From Cytophagales bacterium (lineage in GTDB: Bacteria > Bacteroidota > Bacteroidia > Cytophagales > Spirosomataceae): a stretch of DNA of 63,732 nucleotides. Position numbers and translations under genes: made by a program. The stretch is taken from contig JAAFJE010000024.1 of NCBI GenBank assembly GCA_013298025.1, positions 1-63,732 of the forward strand. Direction: 5' to 3'. Position 1 is the first letter of the stretch. Every line of letters starts with the position of its first letter. Below, piece after piece: positions 20,566 to 29,204 of this stretch. Below the pieces are notes generated by a model, which saw only the letters and a program-made list of their open reading frames with translations, did not search any database and had not been told where the DNA came from.

Positions 20566-20589
20566 ACGAGTGGGTGTAAGCCCACTCGT
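20566..20589. terminator. Terminator between convergent parB and Gfo/Idh gene
   Basis: ACGAGTGGG (20566-20574) pairs with CCCACTCGT (20581-20589) nine bases after the parB stop. The T-tract is weak, but the stem is GC-rich and sits between converging genes. Confidence 0.65.
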
Positions 20590-20655
20590 TGCATTATTGC
20601 TTGAAGCTATGAACCGTTTGTCCAAATCCGAATAAGCCTATTAATTTTTTTATCA

Positions 20656-22056
20656 TTACTTCAACTTCATTTTTATAGGGTCCCACTGGATAATTTTTTT
20701 AGAAAAATAGCTTTCATTACAAGCCAATGCTGGGGCGGCTGCCCTGAAGCCGAAAGTAGCGTCTTCTACTACGGTTTTGCCTGTACGAATGGCATCAAAG
20801 AAATTGGTGAAATGGTCTAAATGGTCGCTGTAGCCGACGGGTGCTTTAAATATGATGTCGTCTTTGGTTTTTCTTTTTCTTTGTTCGGGTGCCCATTTGG
20901 CATCGTATTCGGCTTGCATTTCGGTTTGCATACTTTTCGCAAAAGTAAATACCGAATCGTATCCGCCAAAACCAGGCGCTTCTGGCATAATGCTGTGTTT
21001 TACCGTGATGTTATTGCCGTTTACTTCTATAACTCCTTCCGAACCAATCAGCTTAATCACTTCTTGGCCACCTGTGCCACTGATAAAGTTTACTTGTAAA
21101 GTCAACTGAAAAGCGTCATGTTCGGCTGTGCTAGGATATTGCATCACACCCGACATCACATCGGGCATATTACGTCCGTCTTTCCAATAACTAAATTGTC
21201 CTGTGCTATAAATGCTTTCGGGACCTTTCGAGTTGGTAATCAGGTGTGTACCACTGAGCAAGTGAATAAATAAATCGCCCGCTACGCCTGTTCCTACTTC
21301 TTTGAAAGCACGCCACCAGAAAAACTTCTTGGCATCGAATGCCATTTTTTCGGTTACTTCAATAAATTTATCCCAGTTGGTCGTAAGGGCGTCGGCATCT
21401 TTTGGAATGGTATATTCCCAAGCCCCAATAGAGCTTTGGCGGTCATACACGGCATTGACCATGTTGAGTTTTCCGATTTCGCCAGCCGCCAATAATTCTT
21501 TGGCCTTGGCGTATCCGATGCTACTCACCCGTTGGCTACCAACCTGCAACACCTTACCCGACTTGCGACTGGCTTCGATAACGGGATGTCCTTCGCTGAT
21601 TTTATAGACCATCGGTTTTTCGCAATACACGTGCTTGCCTTTGGTCAAGGCATCGAGCGTAATGCGTGCGTGCCATACGTCTGTAGTACAAATTAGCACG
21701 GCATCGATGTCGGGTTTATCTAAAAGCTCTTTGTAATTATTGGTTGTAAAAAGTTCTTTTCCAAATTGTTCTTTGGCATTTTCCAACCGACCTGCGTACA
21801 AATCGCAAATGCCGGCTAATTCAACACCGGGCACTTTGAGGGCTGTTGTCAAATCGAAATGCCCTTGCACGCCATAGCCAATTACGCCAATTCTGATTTT
21901 ATCATTTGCCGTATTTTTTTTATCGTATTGTAAAATACGTTCTTCTGCTTTGCCTTGTGTTGCCAACGAAGAAAGTGGCGAAGCTGCTGAAACAAGGGTT
22001 GTAGCCCCAATTTGTTGTAAAAACCTTCTTCTCGAAGAGTAATCGTTGTTTTTCAT
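20656..22056 (-). CDS. Gfo/Idh/MocA-family oxidoreductase with Tat signal
   Basis: A 466-residue NAD(P)-dependent sugar oxidoreductase-like protein. The N-terminus SSRRRFLQQIGATTLVSAA is a twin-arginine signal, so it acts outside the cytoplasm or with a tightly bound cofactor. A Rossmann segment KIRIGVIGYGVQGHFDL, the conserved CEKPMVYKISEGHPVI motif (Lys of the E-K-P triad) and the C-terminal beta-sheet domain are seen. Members act on inositols, sugar acids, glycosides or (GH109-like) sugar linkages, and the substrate is not readable. It stands alone on the - strand with a 415-base upstream region. Confidence 0.85.
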   Translation of the reverse strand: MKNNDYSSRRRFLQQIGATTLVSAASPLSSLATQGKAEERILQYDKKNTANDKIRIGVIGYGVQGHFDLTTALKVPGVELAGICDLYAGRLENAKEQFGKELFTTNNYKELLDKPDIDAVLICTTDVWHARITLDALTKGKHVYCEKPMVYKISEGHPVIEASRKSGKVLQVGSQRVSSIGYAKAKELLAAGEIGKLNMVNAVYDRQSSIGAWEYTIPKDADALTTNWDKFIEVTEKMAFDAKKFFWWRAFKEVGTGVAGDLFIHLLSGTHLITNSKGPESIYSTGQFSYWKDGRNMPDVMSGVMQYPSTAEHDAFQLTLQVNFISGTGGQEVIKLIGSEGVIEVNGNNITVKHSIMPEAPGFGGYDSVFTFAKSMQTEMQAEYDAKWAPEQRKRKTKDDIIFKAPVGYSDHLDHFTNFFDAIRTGKTVVEDATFGFRAAAPALACNESYFSKKIIQWDPIKMKLK

Positions 22057-22471
22057 AGTAAAGAAAATGGTATGGAGTAAGTTATATATTGGCGATTTAG
22101 TAAATTTTAAATTATTTGTATAATTTTTTTACTTTTTTTGAAAAATACTTTATTCTCTCTCTCTCCGTAAATATCAAGGCTAAATCATGAATGATTAGGA
22201 GAGAACAAAAAATGGAGAGCATCAGGAAATTGTAGCTGTGATTGGTGCTTTGGGTGTTTCTATAACGTTCGATGCCAATGCAACTAGCGTGTTATTAATT
22301 TTACTGATTTGATGTACAGATATACCACCAGCTACCAGACAGATTTGCGTTTGATAAACCGTAAGTTTGTTTGAAATCTTAGAATATTTTTGAATTATTC
22401 TAGGAAAAATACTAAAAATGGCGTATTTTCTTGATTCTATCAAACACTAACGGTAAAACCCAATTATTAAA
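22057..22471. other. Divergent intergenic region, no gene seen
   Basis: This is the promoter region shared by the divergent Gfo/Idh and sugar dehydrogenase genes. A TAttTTTG box lies at 22385-22392, 80 bases before the + strand gene, but the nearest TTG (22367-22369) is only 15 bases away, shorter than the usual 17-20. TATTCTCTCTC and AGGAGAGAA words near 22150-22200 resemble those at 2217-2320. A 73-codon - strand open frame (22222-22443) has no family features and is not called. Confidence 0.45.
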
Positions 22472-23680
22472 ATGAAAAAAGTAATTATTGCAACATTGGC
22501 TCTAAGTACGGTGAAGTTTGTTTCTTGTGGGCAAGTTACCACACAGCAAGCCTTGCCTCCTGTGGAAACGCAAGCTCCCAATTCTAAATATCCATCCGCT
22601 TTTCCCGGTCAGACCAGAATAAAAGGCGTAAAAACCCAAACGCCTTACGAAGTAAAAGTATTGTCGGAAGGATTATCCTTGCCTTGGGGCATCAAAAGCT
22701 TGCCCGACGGTCGATTTATCATTACCGAAAAGGCTGGAAACCTACGTATTGCCAAGCCTAACGGCGAATTGAGCAAGCCTATTACGGGTTTGCCTGCCGT
22801 AGATTACGATGCACAAGGGGGCTTATTGGGCATTACCATCGACCCTAATTTTGAACGCAACCGCATGATTTATTGGACTTTCTCAGAACGTGTAGAAGGC
22901 GGTACGCTTACGTCGGTGGCCAAAGGAAAACTATCGGCAGATGAGTCGAAAATTGAAGGGGCTGTTGTGATTTACCGTGCTACACCTGCTCACAAAAGTA
23001 ATTTACACTACGGGGGGCGTATTGTTTTCGACAAAAACGGCACGTTGTTTGTCAGCACGGGCGAACGCTCAGACCTCGTTACTCGTCCGCAAGCACAAGC
23101 CCTCAACTCAAGTTTAGGTAAGGTATTGCACCTCACAACCGACGGCAAACCTGTTGTGGGCAATCCGTTTGAAAACCAAGCAGAAGCACGAGCAGAGTTG
23201 TATTCGTATGGGCATCGCAACGTACAAGGCTTGGCTTTGCACCCCGTGACGGGCGACTTATGGGAAACAGAGTTTGGTCCAAGAGGTGGCGACGAAGTAA
23301 ACCTTGTGAACCCAGGTAAAAATTATGGTTGGCCAGTTATTACCTATGGCATTGAGTACAGTGGTAAAAAGATTGGAACAGCCATTCAACAAAAAGAAGG
23401 ATTAGAACAACCCGTATATTACTGGGACCCTTCGGTTTCGCCAAGTGGTATTACTTTTTACACCAGCGATTTGATACCCGAATGGAAAAACAATTTGTTT
23501 GTAGGTTGTTTGAGCGGTATGCACATTGCTCGTTTGGTTATCGAAAACAATAAGGTTGTTGGCGAAGAGCGTTTGCTTACAGAAGAATCGCAACGTTTTA
23601 GAGATGTGACACAAGGCAACGACGGGGCTTTGTACGCCGTAACCGACCAAGGCCGACTTTACAGAATTGCGAAAAAATAG
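22472..23680 (+). CDS. PQQ-dependent sugar dehydrogenase-like (glucose/sorbosone dehydrogenase) lipoprotein
   Basis: A 402-residue six-bladed beta-propeller of the soluble aldose sugar dehydrogenase type. The leader is hydrophobic and ends FVSCG, a plausible lipobox. Seen: LPWGIKSLPDGRFIITEKAG, the GGLLGITIDPNF motif, YGGRIVFDKNGTLFVSTGER (catalytic-type region), SYGHRNVQGLALHP and the GPRGGDEVN metal/PQQ-site block. These enzymes oxidise aldoses in the periplasm and feed electrons to the respiratory chain. PQQ biosynthesis genes are not in the window. It is followed by a strong terminator overlapping the next promoter. Confidence 0.88.
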   Translation: MKKVIIATLALSTVKFVSCGQVTTQQALPPVETQAPNSKYPSAFPGQTRIKGVKTQTPYEVKVLSEGLSLPWGIKSLPDGRFIITEKAGNLRIAKPNGELSKPITGLPAVDYDAQGGLLGITIDPNFERNRMIYWTFSERVEGGTLTSVAKGKLSADESKIEGAVVIYRATPAHKSNLHYGGRIVFDKNGTLFVSTGERSDLVTRPQAQALNSSLGKVLHLTTDGKPVVGNPFENQAEARAELYSYGHRNVQGLALHPVTGDLWETEFGPRGGDEVNLVNPGKNYGWPVITYGIEYSGKKIGTAIQQKEGLEQPVYYWDPSVSPSGITFYTSDLIPEWKNNLFVGCLSGMHIARLVIENNKVVGEERLLTEESQRFRDVTQGNDGALYAVTDQGRLYRIAKK

Positions 23681-23699
23681 CTTTTAGTAGCCCTATTTT

Positions 23700-23736
23700 C
23701 GCCTAGTGTATGTTATGTACGCTAGGCGTTTTTTTT
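23700..23736 (+). terminator. Intrinsic terminator after sugar dehydrogenase
   Basis: CGCCTAGTGTA (23700-23710) pairs with TACGCTAGGCG (23718-23728) with one G-U type mismatch, then eight T residues. It overlaps the -33 element of the next promoter. Confidence 0.85.
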
Positions 23737-23764
23737 GATAACTACGCTTTTTGCTTTATTTTTG
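23735..23764 (+). promoter_or_regulatory. Bacteroidota-type promoter (TTG-N19-TAnnTTTG)
   Basis: TTG at 23735-23737 and TAttTTTG at 23757-23764 are separated by 19 bases, an exact match to the housekeeping sigma consensus known for Bacteroidetes. The start codon at 23786 is 22 bases downstream, leaving a very short leader. Confidence 0.7.
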
Positions 23765-23785
23765 CGGAATTGATACTTCCAACAA

Positions 23786-24187
23786 ATGCCAAAAAAAACT
23801 CAAATAGGAGCTTTAACTCTTTGTTTTATTCTGATTATCAGAATGATGGCAATGCCGTTGTTGTATCTTGATTATAACTTACGCAAAGATTTTATCAAGA
23901 AAAATCTTTGTGAAAATCGCTTTCGTCCTGCTTTGCATTGTAATGGTCAATGCTATTTAGCCAAAAGAATTGCAGCAACCGAACAAAAAGAAACGACTGA
24001 AAAAGGGGCTGATTTGGCAAAAATTTTGTTTGAAATACCTTGTACGCCTCTTGCTTCTACAGCAATAACATTTCCTTTGTACTTTAGGCTTTACCGCATT
24101 TGTTACCCTTCTTATTGTAATTTGTACAATGTCCAATTCTTTGCTGTTGCTTTCAAGCCGCCTATACAGCACCTGCTTTTTTCCTAA
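23786..24187 (+). CDS. Small Cys-motif membrane-anchored protein, copy 1
   Basis: A 133-residue protein of unknown function with one N-terminal hydrophobic helix and the motif LCENRFRPALHCNGQCYLAK (C-x-N-x5-P-x-L-x-C-x-G-x-C-x-L-x-K). The same pattern appears in the 126-residue protein at 29391 (LCVNKNRPELHCDGKCFLAK), so the two are paralogues. Small Bacteroidota proteins with this pattern tend to lie beside metal-uptake or redox genes, which fits here (PepSY protein next, copper locus at 29.4 kb). The three cysteines could bind metal or be redox-active, which is inference. The C-terminus contains FKPPIQ, echoed as FHPPQ in copy 2. Confidence 0.75.
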   Translation: MPKKTQIGALTLCFILIIRMMAMPLLYLDYNLRKDFIKKNLCENRFRPALHCNGQCYLAKRIAATEQKETTEKGADLAKILFEIPCTPLASTAITFPLYFRLYRICYPSYCNLYNVQFFAVAFKPPIQHLLFS

Positions 24188-24315
24188 TTATTTCCTGTAA
24201 AACCTCAAACATAAGTTGACTAACTTATGATGTTGAGCTATGTCAATCTTCGTGCAATTCATTGTTTTTGAGCATAATAGCTTGAAACAGATGCTTTGTA
24301 CAAAAATCCTTTTTT

Positions 24316-25416
24316 ATGAAAATTTATCGTCAATTGTATAGCCTTCACAAGTGGTTGGGGCTATTTACGGGCATTTTCTTATTGCTATTGGGTTTGAGCG
24401 GGGCTATTTTGGTGTTTAAAGAAGAACTCGCAACGTGGAGCTATGCCGAGAGCAATACGGTGAAAGTAAGCCCGAATGCCATTGGGCTTGACGAAATGTA
24501 CCAAAAAATTACGCAACAATATCCCAATTTGGATGGCATCGCTTGGATTAATCCCGAAAGAGCTGCCAATCAGGCATATATTTTTAGGATATATCTCAAT
24601 GATACACAGCTCAGTACATACGATTTGGGCTTGGTGAGTATCAATCCTTATACAGGCAATATCATTCGGTCGGGACGAAGCGATAACTGGCGTGTAGATT
24701 GGCTAGAATGGTGTTTTCAATTCCATTTTTCCTTTCATCAGGGAATGCCCGGTGCGGCATTTGCTGCCTCAATGGGCATTTTGATGCTTTTGTCTATCCT
24801 CACAGGAGCCTTGGTTTACCGTAAGTTTTTGTGGCAGGTTTTATTTTTTAAGGTAAAAATTAAAACCAAAAATTGGCGAACCATCTCTTCCGATTTGCAC
24901 CGAGTGGTAGGCGTTTGGGCGATGTTTTTCAACGTCATTATTTTCTTTACAGGTTTTTGGATGAATTTGTTTGCCTTTAAAGCTGAAACTTGGCATAACG
25001 AACAAATCCCAACGCCTCCGAATACGCTGGTAAAAGCATCATTAGACCAGATGTATCATAAAGCACTGGCACAAATGCCAGACTTAGAGCCACATTACGT
25101 GTATTTGCCCACACAACCCGAAAAGAAATTTACGGTTAGAGGCAATTTGCAAGGACAAAATCCCCTCTTTGCAGGAGGCAACTGGGTACGGTTTGATGCA
25201 CAAACAGGACAACTATTGGCATTACAACGCTTTTCAGATATGCCTTTAGCAGAAAAAACAGAAGCCCTATTTTACCCCCTTCATGCAGGAAATTATGGCG
25301 GTTGGTTTATCAAAATACTTTATGTGATAATTGGGCTTACACCTGGCTTATTGGCCATAACAGGCTTTTTGCTTTGGTGGAGAAAACGTAAATATGCTAA
25401 AAAACAGATAGATTAA
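24316..25416 (+). CDS. PepSY-associated TM helix protein
   Basis: A 366-residue inner-membrane protein of the PepSY-TM family. Seen: the family opening YRQLYSLHKWLGLFTGIFLL, four long hydrophobic helices (about residues 12-35, 150-170, 200-220, 335-358), a GIFLLLLGLSGAILVFKEE signature, WRTISSDLHRVVGVWAM and a final LTPGLLAITGFLLWWRKRK. Family members are usually linked to iron/siderophore or copper uptake and sulfite-reductase-like flavin systems, where they may move electrons or assist metal reduction. It starts 128 bases after the Cys-motif gene and precedes the heme membrane proteins, supporting a metal/electron-transfer setting. Confidence 0.85.
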   Translation: MKIYRQLYSLHKWLGLFTGIFLLLLGLSGAILVFKEELATWSYAESNTVKVSPNAIGLDEMYQKITQQYPNLDGIAWINPERAANQAYIFRIYLNDTQLSTYDLGLVSINPYTGNIIRSGRSDNWRVDWLEWCFQFHFSFHQGMPGAAFAASMGILMLLSILTGALVYRKFLWQVLFFKVKIKTKNWRTISSDLHRVVGVWAMFFNVIIFFTGFWMNLFAFKAETWHNEQIPTPPNTLVKASLDQMYHKALAQMPDLEPHYVYLPTQPEKKFTVRGNLQGQNPLFAGGNWVRFDAQTGQLLALQRFSDMPLAEKTEALFYPLHAGNYGGWFIKILYVIIGLTPGLLAITGFLLWWRKRKYAKKQID

Positions 25417-25505
25417 ATATACTCGGATTGTGGTAGTTAACCATCGTATCAAGGTTTTTTCATATTTTTTCATGGCTTTCACAGCAAAGTATATTGTTTG
25501 TGTGG

Positions 25506-25513
25506 TAACTTTG
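25506..25513 (+). promoter_or_regulatory. Possible -7 promoter box (TAacTTTG)
   Basis: TAacTTTG matches the TAnnTTTG consensus and lies 15 bases before the ATG at 25528. No TTG at the ideal 17-20-base spacing is seen (nearest is too close), so confidence is moderate. It also argues against reading the frame from an upstream TTG at 25498. Confidence 0.4.
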
Positions 25514-25527
25514 CTGAAAACATAGGA

Positions 25528-25968
25528 ATGTTCAACTGGGGTCAACATATCAAACAATTGAATCGGCAACAAGCACAAAAAGTGCGTAATATGGTTGTCT
25601 TAGCCATTGTTTGTATCATGGCTGCCCAAGGGCTAATCATTCATTTGTTGGCTTTTTCATTTTCGGCACAGCAAGATTTTTCTGAAGGTATATCACATAC
25701 CGAGCAGGTATTGACATCGACGCAACAAGCTTGGAAAGCTAAACTCAAAATATTGCTAGATTTTAGCACGACTCACGACAACGAGCGAGTACCAGCCCAA
25801 AGTCATTTGGCATCGGTTTTCAACCTATTTTGCAATAGCATAGGCATTGATGTGCCGACGTGTAGATGCGTTTGGATGAATATTGCCCACCGTTTTTTTT
25901 ACCAAAATTTATATTATCACCTCCTTTTACCTAAGATACCGCATCCTCCCCAAAGCTCTCAGCTATAA
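25528..25968 (+). CDS. Small membrane protein of unknown function in the heme/PepSY cluster
   Basis: A 146-residue protein, starting MFNWGQHIKQLNRQQ, with one central membrane helix (MVVLAIVCIMAAQGLIIHLLAF). The C-terminal part has a C-x(10-11)-C-x-C pattern (FNLFCNSIGIDVPTCRCVW) and a tail PKIPHPPQSSQL. The PHPPQ ending resembles the tail of the Cys-motif protein at 29391 (FHPPQC). No named family is recognised. It lies between the PepSY gene and the heme membrane proteins on the same strand, so a role in assembly or metal supply to that complex is possible. It is called real because of its coding-like composition and apparent promoter. Confidence 0.6.
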   Translation: MFNWGQHIKQLNRQQAQKVRNMVVLAIVCIMAAQGLIIHLLAFSFSAQQDFSEGISHTEQVLTSTQQAWKAKLKILLDFSTTHDNERVPAQSHLASVFNLFCNSIGIDVPTCRCVWMNIAHRFFYQNLYYHLLLPKIPHPPQSSQL

Positions 25969-26111
25969 TATTTCTTGTATCGGTAATCAACACAACAGCA
26001 ACGTAGGTGTGAAGCCTAGCTATGCCCTATTTTCACGAGTTGATTGCCTCTTGGTTGCATCCAAATAGATGCAGCATACACTTTCATTTATCATTACATA
26101 AAGATTTTATC

Positions 26112-27521
26112 ATGGACTTTCCCATATTTCATCTCGATTTCATGGGCGATAGGCTATTGATAGCCATTATTGCCGTATTGCATGTATTAATCAACCACGG
26201 ATTAGCTGTAGGCTTTATCCCTTTGGTCACTTGGATTGAATACATCGGATTTAACAAAGGAGGACAAAACACCGTAACACATACCGAGTGGGACACGCTG
26301 GCCCACCGTTTGATGACCGTAGCATTTATCATTACCACAACGATTGGTGCCATGACAGGCGTAGGCATTTGGTTGTCGTCGTCGTTGGTCAATCCGGCTT
26401 CCATTGGCTCGTTGATTCGGGTATTTTATGGGGCTTGGTTTGTCGAATGGCTGGTATTTGTCACAGAAGTTGTACTTATACTCATATATTATTTATCATG
26501 GAAAAAATCTTTGGTAAGCGTCGAAGCCAAAGCAAAACACATCAGGCTAGGTACAGCGTTGAGTATTTTTTCGTGGATTACCATGTCTATTATCGTTTCT
26601 ATTCTAGGTTTTATGATGGACAGTGGCAGTTGGGCTGAAAACAAAACCTTTGTAGCAGGGTTCTCAAATCCAATTTATTTGCCACAATTGGCTTTTCGTA
26701 CACCTTTAGCTGCGTTGATGGCAGGTGCATTGGCTTTGTTGCTGGCACGCATATTTACGTCTAAAAATTCAGAAATAAGGATAGAATCGGGTAGGAAAAT
26801 TGCATTGTGGATGCTCGTAGCCGTGCCGTTTACCTTGATTGGAGCTACCGTGTATTACCTCCGAATCCCCCATTTGATGATTGGAAATTTACCCGTAGCC
26901 ATTGGTACGATGGAGTTTCAATCGTGGTATGATTTATTGGTGAAATTTATCATTGGGGCAATCAGTACGGTTATTATCATAGCAGGGCTGGTATATTTCA
27001 GACCAAACCTAAAAATCCCTAGTGCATTTTATGTATTGCCAGTATTGGGAATGTTGGCATTTGCAGGCATCTTCGAGCGTATTCGTGAGTTTATCAGAAA
27101 GCCTTATGTAATAGGCAATTATATGTACTCGAATACCCTTCGTAAAGACGACTATCCGCTTTACAAACGGGACGGTCTGTTGGCTCACGCTACCTATTCG
27201 CCTGTAAAAGAAGTAACACCAGAAAATCGCCTTATTGCTGGTGAGCAGGTGTTTTTATTGGCCTGTAGTCGTTGCCATACCACCCACGGCATCAATTCGG
27301 TGGTAGAGAAATTTGAGGATATGTACAGCCTCAAGCCCAACGAATCGCTGAACAAAGATTTGATGAAAAACTACATTTCTCACATCGAAAACGCACGTTA
27401 TTTTATGCCTCCATTTCCAGGAAATGAAGCCGAGTTAGAAGCCTTGGTGGCTTATATTCAGCACCTCCAAAGCACAGGTTTACCTCCTGAACCGCTCGAA
27501 ACGAGCCTCAATAGTAAGTAA
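26112..27521 (+). CDS. Polytopic membrane protein with C-terminal c-type heme, cytochrome bd subunit I-like
   Basis: A 469-residue protein beginning MDFPIFHLDFMG. The ATG at 26112 is chosen because upstream in-frame residues are not membrane-like. About nine hydrophobic helices are seen, with His in the first (VLHVLINHGLAVGF) and a block GAMTGVGIWLSSSLVNP...GAWFVEWLVFVTEV reminiscent of cytochrome bd subunit I (CydA). The periplasmic C-terminus has a CSRCH heme c site (Cys385) and a candidate distal Met in YFMPPFPG. This resembles the c-heme-containing branch of the cytochrome bd superfamily rather than quinol-oxidising CydA. The lack of a recognisable CydA Q-loop is a judgement by eye. The next gene encodes a similar protein and together they probably form an oxidoreductase complex. 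Confidence 0.7.
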   Translation: MDFPIFHLDFMGDRLLIAIIAVLHVLINHGLAVGFIPLVTWIEYIGFNKGGQNTVTHTEWDTLAHRLMTVAFIITTTIGAMTGVGIWLSSSLVNPASIGSLIRVFYGAWFVEWLVFVTEVVLILIYYLSWKKSLVSVEAKAKHIRLGTALSIFSWITMSIIVSILGFMMDSGSWAENKTFVAGFSNPIYLPQLAFRTPLAALMAGALALLLARIFTSKNSEIRIESGRKIALWMLVAVPFTLIGATVYYLRIPHLMIGNLPVAIGTMEFQSWYDLLVKFIIGAISTVIIIAGLVYFRPNLKIPSAFYVLPVLGMLAFAGIFERIREFIRKPYVIGNYMYSNTLRKDDYPLYKRDGLLAHATYSPVKEVTPENRLIAGEQVFLLACSRCHTTHGINSVVEKFEDMYSLKPNESLNKDLMKNYISHIENARYFMPPFPGNEAELEALVAYIQHLQSTGLPPEPLETSLNSK

Positions 27522-27599
27522 TTACCCTTCAGGTAAGCGTACAGCTTTGGCTTCTACGCTTACCTATTTACAAGTACAGTCACATAAAATTGTTTTATC

Positions 27600-28916
27600 A
27601 TGTTACATCATATTTTGCTTCAAACGCCCATCCCACGAGATTTACCTTTACCGCTCCCATTGCCTCATAGCGTGTTGGTTGTGTTGCTGGTTGTATCTTT
27701 TTTATTGCATATTTTATTTGTCAACCTGATGGTTGGGGGAAGTATATTGACGCTTTGGAGTCAAATTAAAGGACTTCGTAAACCAGAATACGATACATTA
27801 GCTCATGAAATAGCCGAAACTATTACCGTAAATAAAAGCTTGGCGGTAGTTTTGGGAGTAGCTCCGTTGCTGAGTATCAATACACTTTATACCGTTTACT
27901 TTTACTCGGCCAACGCCCTTACGGGTATTTTTTGGATAGCCATTATCCCTTTGGTGACGGTTGCGTTTTTGCTAACGTATGCCCACAAGTACAGTTGGAA
28001 AGTATTGGGCAGCAACAAAGCCCTACACATTTCAATCATGGGTCTGGCGGTGTTGATATTTCTTTTTATTCCGCTCATTTTTTTGGTCAATATCAACCTG
28101 ATGCTCTTTCCTGAAAAATGGAATACTATTACTGGTTTTGCCGAAGCACTCACGTTGCCTAATGTATTTCCTCGCTATTTACACTTCTTGTTGGCATCGT
28201 TGGGTACAACAGGGCTGTTTATTTGTTGGTATTTTGGTCGAAAAACGTACCATTTTGAAGAACATTTTCAAGAACTGACAAGGTACGAAATACGCAAAAA
28301 AGCCTATTCACTCACGTTTGGTGCTTCTGCTGCCCAATTTCTGATTGGCCCAGTAGTTCTACTCACCTTACCTACCAAAGGCATGAGTTGGCATTTGCTT
28401 TTGACCATCGGAACAGGTGCTGTAGTGGCTATTCCAGCGTTGTATTTGATTTGGAAAGAAATTACGGGTAAGCCTGAAAGTTTAGGAAAAAATTTCTGGA
28501 AAATAACCGCCCTATTACTTACCACCGTTACGTTTATGGGTTCTGGCCGACACCTGTACAGGGCTGTTGCCTTAGAACCACACCAAAAACTGATGGCAGC
28601 TAAAACAGCTAATTTTCAGAAAGAAGTGAAAAAAGCTACCGAAGAAGCCTTGCTTAATCCTCCTAAGCAAACTAGCGTTGCCGATGCTGGAGAAGCAGTT
28701 TTTCAAAGTAAATGTAGTGCTTGCCATGCCGCAGAAGTAAAAGTTGTAGGCCCTCCTATCAAAGAAATGGTGGCAATTTACAAGGGGAATCCAAAAGGTT
28801 TGCACGATTGGATTTTGAAACCTGGCAAAAAACGCCCAGACTATCCGCAAATGCCTGCACTCGGTTTGAGCGAGCAAGAAATTCAGGATGTAGCTAAATT
28901 TATTCTTAAACAATAA
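27600..28916 (+). CDS. Second polytopic membrane protein with C-terminal cytochrome c domain
   Basis: A 438-residue protein with about eight membrane helices, then a linker and a cytochrome c domain (CSACH at residues 372-376, followed by VVGPPIKEMVAIYKG and a distal Met in PQMPALGLSEQEIQDVAKFI, a standard class I fold). The membrane part contains PRYLHFLLASLGTTGLF, an R-x-x-H-x-x-x-A-S signature like the bd-type subunits, and conserved His in other helices. It is the presumed partner of the 26112 gene, 78 bases upstream. The complex would pass electrons from cytochrome c or a periplasmic donor to or from the membrane. Oxygen reductase is the favoured guess, not proven. Two tiny membrane-protein genes follow immediately. 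Confidence 0.7.
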   Translation: MLHHILLQTPIPRDLPLPLPLPHSVLVVLLVVSFLLHILFVNLMVGGSILTLWSQIKGLRKPEYDTLAHEIAETITVNKSLAVVLGVAPLLSINTLYTVYFYSANALTGIFWIAIIPLVTVAFLLTYAHKYSWKVLGSNKALHISIMGLAVLIFLFIPLIFLVNINLMLFPEKWNTITGFAEALTLPNVFPRYLHFLLASLGTTGLFICWYFGRKTYHFEEHFQELTRYEIRKKAYSLTFGASAAQFLIGPVVLLTLPTKGMSWHLLLTIGTGAVVAIPALYLIWKEITGKPESLGKNFWKITALLLTTVTFMGSGRHLYRAVALEPHQKLMAAKTANFQKEVKKATEEALLNPPKQTSVADAGEAVFQSKCSACHAAEVKVVGPPIKEMVAIYKGNPKGLHDWILKPGKKRPDYPQMPALGLSEQEIQDVAKFILKQ

Positions 28917-28928
28917 CCCTGCACAAAT

Positions 28929-29099
28929 ATGTTGTTACCCATTTTTATAGGTATCGCTCTTGTTACTTTGGCGATTATATTCACGGCTGTTACGATTTTA
29001 GTGAGCATTACAAGTCTTGAAAAAAAAGGTAATCTGTTCTCTGAACGTTGGAAACAATACTACGCAACTCATGAAAAAACGAGCCAATCAACAACATAA
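28929..29099 (+). CDS. 56-residue single-helix membrane protein
   Basis: ATG at 28929, twelve bases after the preceding stop. The product is MLLPIFIGIALVTLAIIFTA then VTILVSITSLEKKGNLFSER and a polar tail WKQYYATHEKTSQSTT. One N-terminal transmembrane helix with a basic cytoplasmic tail, and tight spacing to the heme-protein gene and to the next small gene, suggest a real subunit. Cytochrome bd oxidases have such small subunits (CydX/CydS type). Similarity of role is inferred from position and shape only. Confidence 0.6.
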   Translation: MLLPIFIGIALVTLAIIFTAVTILVSITSLEKKGNLFSERWKQYYATHEKTSQSTT

Positions 29100-29184
29100 A
29101 CGAAGGATTGGAGCTTTACTGCTATTACTGCTCTTGTTTGTTTCGATGCTAGTTGTATGTATTGTTGCTTATAGACAAGTATAA
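29071..29184 (+). CDS. 37-residue single-helix membrane protein
   Basis: ATG at 29071 overlaps the end of the 56-residue gene by 29 bases in another frame. The product is MKKRANQQHKRRIGALLLLL then LLFVSMLVVCIVAYRQV: a strongly basic N-terminus followed by one hydrophobic helix. Translational coupling to the upstream gene is plausible. It looks like a small accessory subunit of the heme membrane complex. The very short length leaves room for chance. Confidence 0.45.
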   Translation: MKKRANQQHKRRIGALLLLLLLFVSMLVVCIVAYRQV

Positions 29185-29204
29185 ACAACGGAATCGTATA
29201 TCGA

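Noticed and set aside
22222-22443. 73-codon - strand open frame between divergent genes
   Set aside because: No recognisable motif and poor coding character. It lies in the presumed promoter region of the sugar dehydrogenase gene.
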